Part shown: piece by piece, positions 11,501 to 18,552 of the stretch
Numbering within the stretch: the stretch's first letter is position 1
Layout of the letters: each line of letters starts with the position of its first letter
Source: Paludibacteraceae bacterium
GTDB taxonomy: Bacteria; Bacteroidota; Bacteroidia; Bacteroidales; Paludibacteraceae
Direction of reading: 5' to 3'
DNA: 64,000 nt
Assembly (NCBI GenBank): GCA_017478725.1
Contig: JAFVDD010000042.1
Location: 18,004 to 82,003, forward strand
Notes under the pieces: model-generated
The model's database searches: none
The model's input: the letters and a program-made list of their open reading frames with translations, nothing else
What the model was told of the DNA's origin: nothing
Translations under genes and position numbers: made by a program

Positions 11501-14500
11501 CTACAGCACCGTGGATGCCGATGCGTTCATCTATTCGATGACCACCGCCAAAACGCCGCTCATTACCTACGAGAAGAAGAGCGACGGCCAGCGTGTCGAT
11601 CTCAAGTATCTGGCTGACGGTATCGTCATGACCGTAACAGCCGAGGACGGCACTACACAGCGCACCTATACGTTCAACCGCATTGACCCGGTAGTGGTCA
11701 CCAAAGGCAAGATAGAGTCCTTCGCTATAGCAGGAACAGGTCTGGACTATATAGGCGGCGACACGTATGAGGCGGAGCATACCAAGCCTGAAGGGATCAT
11801 CACGTTTGTCCGTGAGGCGGAGACCGACTCCGTAGTCTTTGTACAGACACCCGACTCGATGGCATGGCGTGTGTATGGCAACGAGACCCATACCTACCGT
11901 ATCACCTATCCTACGGAGGCTTCCTCCAATGCGCAGCTGGCGAACATCCTGGTGAACGGCAATCCGCTGGAGGATTATCTGCCTACCCTGGAGTCGTACG
12001 AGATAGCTTCGGACACCGCCGTGACGGTCAATGCCGTAGCCGCAGAAGCGGCACAGACGATAGCCGTTACCGCTACGCCTGCCGACGCCGGTATCAACTA
12101 CGAGGTAGCTGTTACCGCCGCTGACGGTGCTACGCACAAGACCTATACGCTCAGCGTCATCCGTCCGCTCAGCGACGACGCCTCGCTGGCGGCTATATGG
12201 CTGGATGGCGCGCCCCTGGCGGACTTCACGCCGGCAGAGACGGATTATACGGTGGTGCTGCCTTCGCCGGCAGTCAAGAAACAGCAGCCGCAGATGCCGT
12301 CTATCAGTTATGTGGCGGGACAAAGCGGACAGAAGATAGAGCTGGAGCCCGGCGAAATGAACAATGCGCCTACCCAGATCATTGTCACCAGCGAGAAGGG
12401 CAGCTACCGGACCTATAATGTGCAGGTATCCGCCGAACCGAGCCATAATACCGAACTGACCGGTATCATGGTGAACGGCAATCTGCTGGAAGGCTTCGAG
12501 TCAGGACGCCATTTCTATTCGGTTGAGCTGGCTACTGACGAGATAGAAATACTCACTACCGCCGAGGATTGCTTCCAGACGGTGGATGTTATCCGTGCCG
12601 CAACCGACAAGGATGCGGACACCGTGCGTGTAACGGCGGAGGACGGCGTGAATACAGCCAAGTATGCCGTCAAGATCTTTGTGCAGAAACCCAGCTCCGA
12701 TGCGCAGCTGGCGGCTATATTGCTGGATGGCGCACCGCTTACCGATTACCGCCGTGACATCAATCCTGCCCTTACCTTCAATCCCGGCAACAACCATTAT
12801 GACATCAATCTGCCTTCGGGCACGACGGTGCTGCCGGAGGTGAGCGCACAACTCAAGATGGACGGCCAGCAGGCGGATGTACAGAAAAACGGCATGGTGG
12901 TTACAATCACCGTGACGGCAGTGGACGGCACTGAGAATACCTATACGCTCAATTTCCTCACGCCCAAATCCCGCTACGCCGACCTCAGTATGATCTTTAT
13001 CGACGGCGACTCGCTGCCCGATTTCCGTCACGACGTGTATTTCTACAAGGTGGAACTGCCTGTAGGTACGCACGGTCTGCCGGAGACGATCGGTCAGGAG
13101 GGCGAGGCTACCCAGACGGTACACGCCGCTGAGATGGATAACGAGAAACAGCAGGCCACTATCCGTGTGGAGGCGGAGGACAATACCTATAGCAATACCT
13201 ACACCGTGCTTTATCAGTTCAACCAGTCGGCTGCCGATACCCTGCTGATGCTCTACGCGGACGGCGATTCGCTGACGGGCTTTGCGCCGCGCAAGTTCTT
13301 CTATACCGACTCGCTGGCGGTAGGTACGACTGCCTTCCCCGAACTGAACTGGGAGGAGGCCGACGAATGGCAGACGATAGCTCTCGACACGGTGCTGAGC
13401 GACGCTTCCAACCTCATCCGTACCGTCAAGGTAACGGCGGAGAACGGCAACAGCAATACCTACACGGTGTCCTACACAATCCGCCAGTCGGATATAGACA
13501 CGCTGCAGGCACTCTTTGTGGACAACAAAGTGCTGGAGGACTTCAACGCCCGTACGATGGAGTACTACTACCTGCTGACAGCCGAGCAGGCTGCCGAACA
13601 GAACGGCGCACTGCCTCAGATCACCTATACCGAGGGCGACAAATACCAAACTGTGCTCGTTTCGCAGGCTCCGGATTCGCTGAGCGGCAAGTCGTTGGGC
13701 TACAAATCGCTCATTACCGTTACCGCCGCTACCGGCGCGATGCGTACCTACACGATCCACTATCCGGTGGAGCGTTCAGCGGATGCTACGCTCAATATGA
13801 TCATGCTGGGTGGTCAGCCGCTGCCTGATTTCGATGCCGAGCGCTATACCTATAGTCCGGTCATCGAGGGACGCCAGCCGCTGCCGCTGGTTTCGGTAGT
13901 CAAGAAAGAGGAGGCGCAGACCTATGAGATATTCGTGGATACGGACACCGTACGTATCATGGTAACCGCCGAGAATGGCGACACCCAGGATTATACTCTG
14001 AAGTTCAACCGCCAGTTGTCCGACAATACCCGTCTGGCGAATATCCTCATCGACGGTCACCGCGAGTTCCGCTTCGATCCGGATGAGTTCGACTATCTGG
14101 TTGTTCTGCCTTACGGCGAGGACACTGTTCCTGCGATAGAGGTGGCGCTGCAGGATACCTTGCAGACCGTGCCCGAGTACCGCTACGATACGCTGGCTAA
14201 CGGGGATATCCAAGTCATCATCACTGTGATTGCCGCCGACGGCAGGAACGAAGGCACCTATACGCTGACCGTCCGTTTCACCCGTAACAATGATGCCCTT
14301 CTGACCGCTATCTATGTGAAGGATGAGTTGCTGGCAGGGTTCGACAGCCGTCTGACCGAGTATGAACTCTATCATCCGTACGGCACCGACACCGCCGCCT
14401 TCTATCAAGCGGAGGATATCCGTGTGGAGAAAAGCGATACGACGGCTACGGTAGCCGTCAGCCTGGCGGACGACGGTACGATCTCTATCAACGTGGTGGC

Positions 14501-15131
14501 AGCCGACGGCGTTACCGAGCAGACTTATCTCATCCGTCAGTTCGTCTCGGCGGATACGGATAACTACCTCTCGGCTATTTTGCTGGACGGCGACACAATC
14601 AAGGGTTTCGATCCCGAACTGACGTTCTATACCTATTTGTTGGTGGAAGGACAGCAACCGCCTGCCGTGGAGGCTGTATGCCGTTCTGTCAACGCCGAGG
14701 CTTCGTGGCGTACCGTATCGGCCGGCGATACCTGCCGTATAGCATGTACAGCTGCCGACGGAAGCGAACGGATATATTATGTATATTTCGCCATCTCTAC
14801 AATCAACGAGGCAGCCAACCCGACCTACAACGACGTGCTCTTGAAACGCATGCCGGGTGAGGCGAACATGCTGGCGGCTACGCTCCGCAAGGATGTGTCT
14901 ATCTGCCTCTACGACCAGACCGGGCATCTGGTATTCTACAGCAAGGTGCCGGTAGCCGATCCGAACGATGTGTCCGTATCCGACGATCCTGCTACGATAG
15001 AGCGCCTCAATGATGTAGCCAACGCTTCGTCAGGACTGCTGATACCGATTGTCCCGGGCCAGATATACCAGTACGCATTCATGGTATCGGATTCCAAGAT
15101 TATCAAGTCCGGCAAGTTCATCGCGCAATAA
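5598..15131 (+). CDS. Giant secreted cadherin-like beta-sandwich repeat protein
   Basis: A 3177-residue secreted protein. I chose the ATG at 5598 because a signal peptide (MRKFLNIS to LSLSA, cleavage before QQ) starts there; an upstream ATG at 5547 would add 17 residues and bury the signal. Residues about 30-280 resemble the PCMD module (putative carbohydrate metabolism domain), ending in YVDDVEMIY. About 30 repeats of 75-95 residues follow, each with LxxIxVDGxxLxGF near its start, YxVxLPxGTTxxP in the middle and ITVTAENG near its end; this is the pattern of bacterial cadherin-like/Ig-like sandwich domains. A second PCMD-like module (about residues 1540-1790) interrupts the array and is AT-rich. 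The last about 80 residues (CLYDQTGHLVFYSKVPV to IKSGKFIAQ) resemble a type IX secretion C-terminal sorting domain. I infer a cell-surface adhesin or glycan-binding fibre. Confidence 0.8.
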   Translation: MRKFLNISTAYSFGALFCAVLLMNTLSLSAQQVSNANFEDWSGAAFNGEAQPKGWNASNVEQVGFKFNFAHKETGHNGGYCMMVQDQSVGAFGITETSPGYFALGQPWSYLDGLNVNGATAGTAGGIKWTYRPDTMSVWIKRTGDNWDKEDFYLLYYAWSGQARGDKYKAKNLSCTSVTKYDEESDIRLALNGNECGTAVKVTQVAEGMWRERKNYGQWTNIRVPIYYMNNTDPTTMNIIFSASNYPNFRANSGLYAGNSLYVDDVEMIYSSKIHKLYIDGKEWKGFDPNSSEVQTYALGENATAVPSIEALRGAGSLTNAAGTTVQFAGRTLSGSEITITKGDLSSKPTTIVVKSEDGKSTTTYKIQFTKAASSNAKLASISVNGAVIEGFSPTKYTYNVTLPYGTTAVPVVAAEGQEDGQTIAVTQPTSTAGTAVIKVTAANKTATQTYTLNFSVGQLADNTLRDIRVNGNSIPGFTPSQATYKVSLPVGTSKLTIEPVSAYEAGAQTITVTPATLPTGEAINGATVQISVTTPGNQTPKVYKLNFRLEASSYTYLKDLQVSGSQIQQCSPAKDGDLQQIAFTPENMTYYVNLRMGTKQLPQITYTPGDEYQTVKIDTAGIDGTTRITVTAGNKTDQSVYKIIFSTEKSEISTLAGIKVGGVLIDGFRSDKTTYDYPLPVGTTVLPEIEPVAGDEFQKITVTTNGVNGATRITVTAENGNTTVYVINFSVAAYTDNTLKALYVDGVLIDGWNPEANDYAVNLPQGTTVLPAVTYELQNADLQTVTERKPSGVTGDYRITVRPQSGASRTYTIRFSVATSSNTALAMIYVDGEPLENFQPEDTLYTYNLPEGVTTIPPVTFDKAETTQRVLSVLRDTVQTLTVTAESGAKRVYKVNFHIQLSENAFLEMIYLDGDSLEGFDPRTFDYTVELAGATSPAITVAKVPGQQTTITQPLGVGTATILVAPVIGATQRYTIHFVAKPAETVQLTNILIDGVALAGFDPATEHYEQTYSRTLPVVTYEAEAGRTVQLLWRGATAYLHVSDTLGAKAVYDIVFTRLFDSNTALASIKENGVEIDGFAAERRHYDFLLPAGSAYPVLGYEKGDSLQTVDFGQTGEGAWQWIVTAENGTDTARYSVSYAVQLYTDSLLTDLQLLDLPEGQTFTFDPSQTAYSGIQLGEGAPLPDMAITARPKQQILTYQADENTQVVVVTAENGAQTTYTILYTRTRSSNALLANIYVDGAPLYGFAPETHTYTYPLPHGATFVPSVFPVGQQDNQTITTWISRPNGTTTIRVMAQDSTTADYTIAFPVTLSTNTKLGSLKINNETRSVDTTEYVFDMPYGTVYPYELQFAKAEPEQSIEFIEAPLNGTTRIIVRAENGDSRTYSIRYNVAQPEGENLIRRVAYTYKTATNVIKRDTIVPVIGDNVISLPYGAKSFEVTGVEKNYPEQSVVFYNGGIRRGATIIAAANREGVEDVTYTITPQMPAFDTAGKLKELKFKGTAVPNFRPDVYNYMINVTAQPTAADFVGTAYESGKSVTKSAIDAKKKQITLTVSGGETYSICWYYENDDPQFDFSNNWVAAAKGPGYKPTSAWKVPADYADKHEFNIDFIVHVNLIYQTGKEVIKAGVNGALLSTLRGAPLNGSVPGMMTTGTMALTLASSGNSTSSMSMDKSTGVVFRNTPEQFTLDYNPLTTTNVSKWYYDILLSDGTNTKTTHYDGNYNTLNSWQVSTKTLDYSGLGTLQRMTFAINSAHTANAKDMGSGATDQAMFESQLLVQNLRFIYNSELTGVTVDGVAATKSGNTFTRTVSADYVGLPALKFTGAVHDQMQTIEWLNNGEWMNGELQAKVVNYGENSTDSTVYTVVLKRAAVTTTDYEISLGSDSTKTVGDTTFVYLPYGTKSLPDVAITPASIHQRFAVSKSGNTVKVTVTAENGTAKTTVYAYRDAKADDPGLETFDLEDTNGASVAYSTVDADAFIYSMTTAKTPLITYEKKSDGQRVDLKYLADGIVMTVTAEDGTTQRTYTFNRIDPVVVTKGKIESFAIAGTGLDYIGGDTYEAEHTKPEGIITFVREAETDSVVFVQTPDSMAWRVYGNETHTYRITYPTEASSNAQLANILVNGNPLEDYLPTLESYEIASDTAVTVNAVAAEAAQTIAVTATPADAGINYEVAVTAADGATHKTYTLSVIRPLSDDASLAAIWLDGAPLADFTPAETDYTVVLPSPAVKKQQPQMPSISYVAGQSGQKIELEPGEMNNAPTQIIVTSEKGSYRTYNVQVSAEPSHNTELTGIMVNGNLLEGFESGRHFYSVELATDEIEILTTAEDCFQTVDVIRAATDKDADTVRVTAEDGVNTAKYAVKIFVQKPSSDAQLAAILLDGAPLTDYRRDINPALTFNPGNNHYDINLPSGTTVLPEVSAQLKMDGQQADVQKNGMVVTITVTAVDGTENTYTLNFLTPKSRYADLSMIFIDGDSLPDFRHDVYFYKVELPVGTHGLPETIGQEGEATQTVHAAEMDNEKQQATIRVEAEDNTYSNTYTVLYQFNQSAADTLLMLYADGDSLTGFAPRKFFYTDSLAVGTTAFPELNWEEADEWQTIALDTVLSDASNLIRTVKVTAENGNSNTYTVSYTIRQSDIDTLQALFVDNKVLEDFNARTMEYYYLLTAEQAAEQNGALPQITYTEGDKYQTVLVSQAPDSLSGKSLGYKSLITVTAATGAMRTYTIHYPVERSADATLNMIMLGGQPLPDFDAERYTYSPVIEGRQPLPLVSVVKKEEAQTYEIFVDTDTVRIMVTAENGDTQDYTLKFNRQLSDNTRLANILIDGHREFRFDPDEFDYLVVLPYGEDTVPAIEVALQDTLQTVPEYRYDTLANGDIQVIITVIAADGRNEGTYTLTVRFTRNNDALLTAIYVKDELLAGFDSRLTEYELYHPYGTDTAAFYQAEDIRVEKSDTTATVAVSLADDGTISINVVAADGVTEQTYLIRQFVSADTDNYLSAILLDGDTIKGFDPELTFYTYLLVEGQQPPAVEAVCRSVNAEASWRTVSAGDTCRIACTAADGSERIYYVYFAISTINEAANPTYNDVLLKRMPGEANMLAATLRKDVSICLYDQTGHLVFYSKVPVADPNDVSVSDDPATIERLNDVANASSGLLIPIVPGQIYQYAFMVSDSKIIKSGKFIAQ

Positions 15132-15153
15132 GCCGGACAGACATACCAAAACA

Positions 15154-15187
15154 AACAAGAGGAGACCGTGCGGTCTCCTCTTGTTTT
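15154..15187 (+). terminator. Rho-independent terminator after the first giant gene
   Basis: A perfect 15-bp inverted repeat (15154-15168 with 15171-15185) has a two-base spacer and ends in TTGTTTT. It begins 22 bases past the giant gene's stop codon. The A-rich left flank could make it work weakly on the opposite strand too. Confidence 0.88.
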
Positions 15188-15214
15188 GAATACCTGTGCA
15201 GCCCGTAGGCTGGC

Positions 15215-15264
15215 AATGTGTGTCGTACCGGTTTCCCCGAATGTGTGTCGTACCGGTTTCCCCG
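15215..15264. repeat. Perfect 25-bp tandem duplication
   Basis: Two identical 25-base units (15215-15239 and 15240-15264), each containing TGTGTCGTACCGGTTTCCCC, lie between the terminator of the giant gene and the 3' end of secG. No coding or regulatory role is evident. Confidence 0.85.
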
Positions 15265-15294
15265 TGTGTGCAGGAAGGCGGGCTGAAGTTTTTT

Positions 15295-15615
15295 TTATTC
15301 AGCGGCTTCTTCTACAGGAAACTCGGCAGCAGGTTGTGCGGGCGCAGCCTCTTCTACCTGGATAGCCGAGTGCTGCTCGGTGGTAGCCTGATGGCTTTTG
15401 CTGAATCCTACGGCAGCGATGCTGAAGGCTACGATGAGAGCCACCAGCGTCCATGTAGCTTTCTCCAGGAAATCAGCCGTCTTAGGCGCTCCCATGACCT
15501 GGTTGCCGCTTGCGAAACCGGCAGCCAGTCCGCCGCCCTTGCTGTTCTGTACCAGCACCAGAAGCGTCAGCAGGATTGCTGCAATGACGATAAGAATAGT
15601 TAGAAAAATGTACAT
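15295..15615 (-). CDS. secG: Preprotein translocase subunit SecG
   Basis: A 106-residue inner-membrane protein with the SecG layout: a first transmembrane helix (residues 2-22), the conserved cytoplasmic loop LVLVQNSKGGGLAAGFAS with the following MGAPKTADFLEKATW, and a second helix (about 52-72). The C-terminal tail is Ala/Glu/Pro-rich, typical for Bacteroidota SecG. It assists SecYE in protein export. It follows lptE on the same strand but has its own promoter, so it can be expressed separately. Confidence 0.95.
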   Translation of the reverse strand: MYIFLTILIVIAAILLTLLVLVQNSKGGGLAAGFASGNQVMGAPKTADFLEKATWTLVALIVAFSIAAVGFSKSHQATTEQHSAIQVEEAAPAQPAAEFPVEEAAE

Positions 15616-15688
15616 AAAGCTATTTACGATTTAAAGATTTACGATGTACGATTTGGTTATTTTGTATAAACAATCCGCAAATCGGGTG

Positions 15689-15720
15689 CAAATTTACAAC
15701 AATTTTTTGATATGAGCAAA
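15689..15720 (-). promoter_or_regulatory. Promoter of secG
   Basis: On the minus strand, TTTG (15717-15720) and TAAATTTG (15689-15696) are separated by exactly 20 bases. It lies downstream of the lptE stop, and the predicted leader of about 70 bases contains short repeats of the form TTTACGAT (about 15622-15653). Confidence 0.75.
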
Positions 15721-15767
15721 TTTTTGACGGTATTTTCATTCTTTTATAGCCGTCGGGGCTGTCGAAC

Positions 15768-16349
15768 CTACCATTTTGCTACGGTATCGTTGTAGATATT
15801 CTCTGCTATTTCGGTGATCATGGTGGCGCACAAATCGTCCTGCACATCCGTCAGCAGCCTGCTGGAATCGAAAGTCTGGTAGGCTGTGTAGGTCTTGTCG
15901 AACGACTCCTCGGGATGGACGTTGTTGGTGAAATGTACGGTCACGCGGATGGTGAGTTTGCTCTCGGATGCGTAGCTGTCGGCGGAGATGGCTCCCTGGC
16001 TGATGTCGTAGCCGACAATCTCGCCCTCCAGCTCCAGGTCGCCGCCGCGCTGGAGAATCTCCAGTCTGGTCTGCCGTTGGTAGAGGTCGCGTATGCCTTC
16101 GCTGAGGTTGTTGCTCAGGGTGGGGTTGACCATAGCCGCGTTGTTCGGGAAATCGGCAATGGAGATGCTGTGCGTAGTCTGGTAGTTGATGTTGGCTCCG
16201 TTCATCTTGAAGCTGATGGAACAGCCGGACAGGATGCAGATGATACCGATCAGGGTCGCATATGCCCTGCATCTGCTCCCGATTCGATTCTCTCTCGTTA
16301 GTGTCTCGCCAGTCTGATTTTGATAGTTATGTCCCATAACATTCGCCAT
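15768..16349 (-). CDS. lptE: LPS assembly lipoprotein LptE family
   Basis: A 193-residue lipoprotein: the hydrophobic stretch ATLIGIICILSGC ends in a lipobox with Cys 43. No start codon occurs nearer the signal, so an unusually long n-region of about 30 residues is predicted (ATG at 16349, or a second ATG at 16337). The mature part, starting SISFKMNGANINYQTTHSISI, fits the Bacteroidota LptE family, which plugs the LptD barrel in the outer membrane for lipopolysaccharide export. The order sigma54-type regulator, lptE, secG is one I associate with Bacteroidota genomes and supports the call. The gene begins 20 bases after the regulator's stop and is likely cotranscribed with it. Confidence 0.82.
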   Translation of the reverse strand: MANVMGHNYQNQTGETLTRENRIGSRCRAYATLIGIICILSGCSISFKMNGANINYQTTHSISIADFPNNAAMVNPTLSNNLSEGIRDLYQRQTRLEILQRGGDLELEGEIVGYDISQGAISADSYASESKLTIRVTVHFTNNVHPEESFDKTYTAYQTFDSSRLLTDVQDDLCATMITEIAENIYNDTVAKW

Positions 16350-16369
16350 TCGCCGTTAGCTATTAACCA

Positions 16370-17578
16370 TTACAATCCGTATTCTTTGATTTTGCGGTAG
16401 AGGGTGCGTTCGCTGATGCCGAGTTGCGCGGCAGCCGTTTTGCGGTTTCCTCCGCAGCGCTCCAGCGTCTGCATGATCATTTCGCGGTTGGCGTCCTCAA
16501 TCCTCCGGTTGCCTGTTTCCGGTGCGGCGGGTGTTGTAGTTCCGGGCATGGCGTTGAGCGGTGTGTCCGCCGAGAGCACTTCCGCTTCGGCGTCGATCAC
16601 TTCGTTCTGCTGCGCCGCGGGTGTGAGCGTAGAAGCGGTGCCGGATGCGCGGCCTTGTATCTGTTCGCGCAGTTCGCGCAGCTCTTTCTGGGTCTGCATG
16701 AGCATGTTGTACAGCAGCCCTATCTCCTGCGAGTAGTCTTTGCCTTCATCGGCATGCTGGCGGCTCAGTACCAGCCCTGACTGGTTCTCATCCTCCGGCA
16801 GATATTTGCTCAGAGTCTTGGCATCGATATGATGGTTCATCTCGATGACGGCAATCTGCTCTGCGGTGTTCTTGAGCTGGCGTATGTTGCCGCGCCAATA
16901 GGCGTTTTGCAGCATCCGTGTGGCTTCGTCGTTTAGCGTGAGCGAGGGCATGCGGTAGCGTGTGCAGAAATCCACGGCGAACTTGCGGAACAGCAAAGGG
17001 ATATCCTCTCTGCGTTCGCGCAACGCGGGCACGCGTATTTCTACGGTATTAAGGCGGAAATAGAGATCCTCGCGGAACCGCCCTTCGTCGATAGCCCGCC
17101 GCATGTTGAGGTTGGTGGCGGCTACTACGCGGACGTTGGTTTTCCTGACTTCGCTGGATCCCATACGCAGGTATTCGCCGGTTTCCAGCACACGGAGCAA
17201 GCGTACCTGGGTAGGCATAGGCAGTTCTCCTACTTCGTCGAGAAAGAGCGTTCCGCCATTGGCTATTTCGAAATAGCCTTTGTGTTCGCTCTTGGCATCC
17301 GTGAACGCGCCTTTCTCGTGGCCGAAAAGTTCGCTGTCGATAGTGCCCTCAGGTATAGCGCCGCAGTTGACGGCGAAATACGGCCCGTGTTTGCGTGCGG
17401 AGTAGGCGTGTATGATTTTCGGGAAATGCTCCTTGCCCACACCCGATTCGCCGGTAACCAATACACTCAAATCCGTAGGGGCTACCTGCACGGCAATTTC
17501 AATGCCTCTGTTCAGCAGCGGACTTTGTCCGATAATGCCGAAACGCTGTTTTATACTCAGTAATTCCTGGGGTGTCAT
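16370..17578 (-). CDS. Sigma54-type AAA+ transcriptional regulator with Fis-like DNA-binding domain
   Basis: A 402-residue regulator without an N-terminal receiver or sensor domain. The AAA+ core has Walker A GESGVGKE, the sigma54-contact loop as GAFTDA (canonical GAFTGA), Walker B GGTLFLDEVGEL, and sensor/arginine-finger region FREDLYFRLN. The C-terminus (NREMIMQTLERCGGNRKTAAAQLGISERTLYRKIKEYGL, read in parts) is a Fis-type helix-turn-helix. I prefer the ATG at 17578 over that at 17593 because the promoter at 17602-17633 predicts transcription starting near 17597. The Gly-to-Asp change in the loop raises doubt about normal sigma54 activation. It is divergent from the polysaccharide export genes and heads an operon with lptE. 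Confidence 0.85.
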   Translation of the reverse strand: MTPQELLSIKQRFGIIGQSPLLNRGIEIAVQVAPTDLSVLVTGESGVGKEHFPKIIHAYSARKHGPYFAVNCGAIPEGTIDSELFGHEKGAFTDAKSEHKGYFEIANGGTLFLDEVGELPMPTQVRLLRVLETGEYLRMGSSEVRKTNVRVVAATNLNMRRAIDEGRFREDLYFRLNTVEIRVPALRERREDIPLLFRKFAVDFCTRYRMPSLTLNDEATRMLQNAYWRGNIRQLKNTAEQIAVIEMNHHIDAKTLSKYLPEDENQSGLVLSRQHADEGKDYSQEIGLLYNMLMQTQKELRELREQIQGRASGTASTLTPAAQQNEVIDAEAEVLSADTPLNAMPGTTTPAAPETGNRRIEDANREMIMQTLERCGGNRKTAAAQLGISERTLYRKIKEYGL

Positions 17579-17601
17579 AATGATTTTTGACAAATGTCAT
17601 G

Positions 17602-17633
17602 CAAAAGTACAACAAAAAATCGAAATATGCAAA
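17602..17633 (-). promoter_or_regulatory. Promoter of the sigma54-type regulator gene
   Basis: Minus-strand TTTG (17630-17633) and TACTTTTG (17602-17609) with a 20-base spacer. The predicted start point, about four bases further, makes the ATG at 17593 almost leaderless and favours translation from 17578. It lies back to back with the promoter at 17659-17690. Confidence 0.75.
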
Positions 17634-17658
17634 TTTCCGCAAGAAAAAGTGCTTTCTA

Positions 17659-17690
17659 TTTGCGTATATCAAAAAAAAATCGTACCTTTG
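17659..17690 (+). promoter_or_regulatory. Promoter of the polysaccharide export genes
   Basis: TTTG (17659-17662) and TACCTTTG (17683-17690), a perfect match to the Bacteroidota consensus, with a 20-base spacer. The predicted start near 17695 leaves a leader of only about 12-18 bases before the ATG codons at 17707 and 17713. Confidence 0.8.
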
Positions 17691-17706
17691 CAGCCGCTTT
17701 ATAAAA

Positions 17707-18519
17707 ATGGATATGTCTAAAATACTGAAATCTCTTTTTCTGATTGTATCGGCCGGCGTCATCCTGACCGGCTGCGTGACACAAAAGCAGATGACTTATT
17801 TGCGGGAGGTAAATGAACAGTCTGCGGACTCTATCAACAAAACTTTTCATGCCGTTTCGGAGATTGTGATCAAACCCGGCGATGCATTGACCATATACAT
17901 CTCGGCGTTGGACAAAGAGGCAATCGAGCCGTATAACCTGCCTGCAGTGGCGTATAGCACGCCTAACAGCACCTCGCTGACCACAGTGGGTCAGTTGCAG
18001 AGTTTCCGCGTCAACGAGCAAGGCGATGTGGAGTTGCCGGTATTGGGCAAGCTGCACGTAGAGGGCTTGAAGCGCGACGAAGTGGCGGAGCTGATCAAGC
18101 AGGCTCTGGCTACCCAGGTGGTGGATCCGCTGGTGCAGGTCAACATGGTGGGCGCGAAAGCCACTATCATGGGTGAGGTTACCAAACCCGGTCAGGTGGA
18201 GATTACCAACGGCCGTCTGACGCTGCTGGATGCGCTGGCAGCCGCCGGCGATCTGACGCCCTACGGCCGTCGCGACAATGTGCTGATTACCCGTGAGCAG
18301 GACGGCAAACTGGAGTTTGCACGAGTCAATCTGACCAGTCAGGACTTGTTCGCTTCGCCGTATTACTATCTGCAGCAGAACGATGTGGTGTATGTTTCGC
18401 CCAACAAAGTGCGTGTAGTCAACAGTGCCAATGCCAGCCTCTGGCTGAGTACGGTATCTACACTGGCCAGCACGGCTACGGTGATTGTGACGGTGCTCCG
18501 TTATAGTACAGGCAAATAA
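17707..18519 (+). CDS. Wza-like polysaccharide biosynthesis/export lipoprotein
   Basis: A 270-residue outer-membrane export protein. The start at 17707 (or 17713) is chosen because the promoter ends just upstream and the lipoprotein signal MSKILKSLFLIVSAGVILTGC follows directly; in-frame ATGs further upstream would precede transcription. The polysaccharide export domain begins at IVIKPGDALTIYISALD, followed by a SLBB-like segment (GAKATIMGEVTKPGQVEI, LLDALAAAGDLTPYGRRDNVLITR). The C-terminus has a hydrophobic helix (ANASLWLSTVSTLASTATVIVTVL) that could cross the outer membrane. Together with the next gene it forms the Wza-Wzc export pair of capsule or exopolysaccharide systems, but no glycosyltransferases or flippase lie nearby. 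Confidence 0.9.
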   Translation: MDMSKILKSLFLIVSAGVILTGCVTQKQMTYLREVNEQSADSINKTFHAVSEIVIKPGDALTIYISALDKEAIEPYNLPAVAYSTPNSTSLTTVGQLQSFRVNEQGDVELPVLGKLHVEGLKRDEVAELIKQALATQVVDPLVQVNMVGAKATIMGEVTKPGQVEITNGRLTLLDALAAAGDLTPYGRRDNVLITREQDGKLEFARVNLTSQDLFASPYYYLQQNDVVYVSPNKVRVVNSANASLWLSTVSTLASTATVIVTVLRYSTGK

Positions 18520-18552
18520 GTGACGAAAGCTGAAATTTGACAAATCAAGATT

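Noticed and set aside
6408-14927. Several 200-490 codon minus-strand frames opposite the first giant gene
   Set aside because: They repeat with the period of the cadherin-like domains, as expected for antisense shadows of repeats.
5598-15131. Regular repeats that could suggest a CRISPR array
   Set aside because: The period is 75-95 codons, units are divergent and lie in one open frame; no direct repeats of 25-40 bases with spacers and no cas genes were seen anywhere in the window.
15736-16272. Alternative minus-strand frame overlapping lptE
   Set aside because: Arg/Gln/His-rich, lacks a signal or domain, and overlaps the better supported lipoprotein gene.
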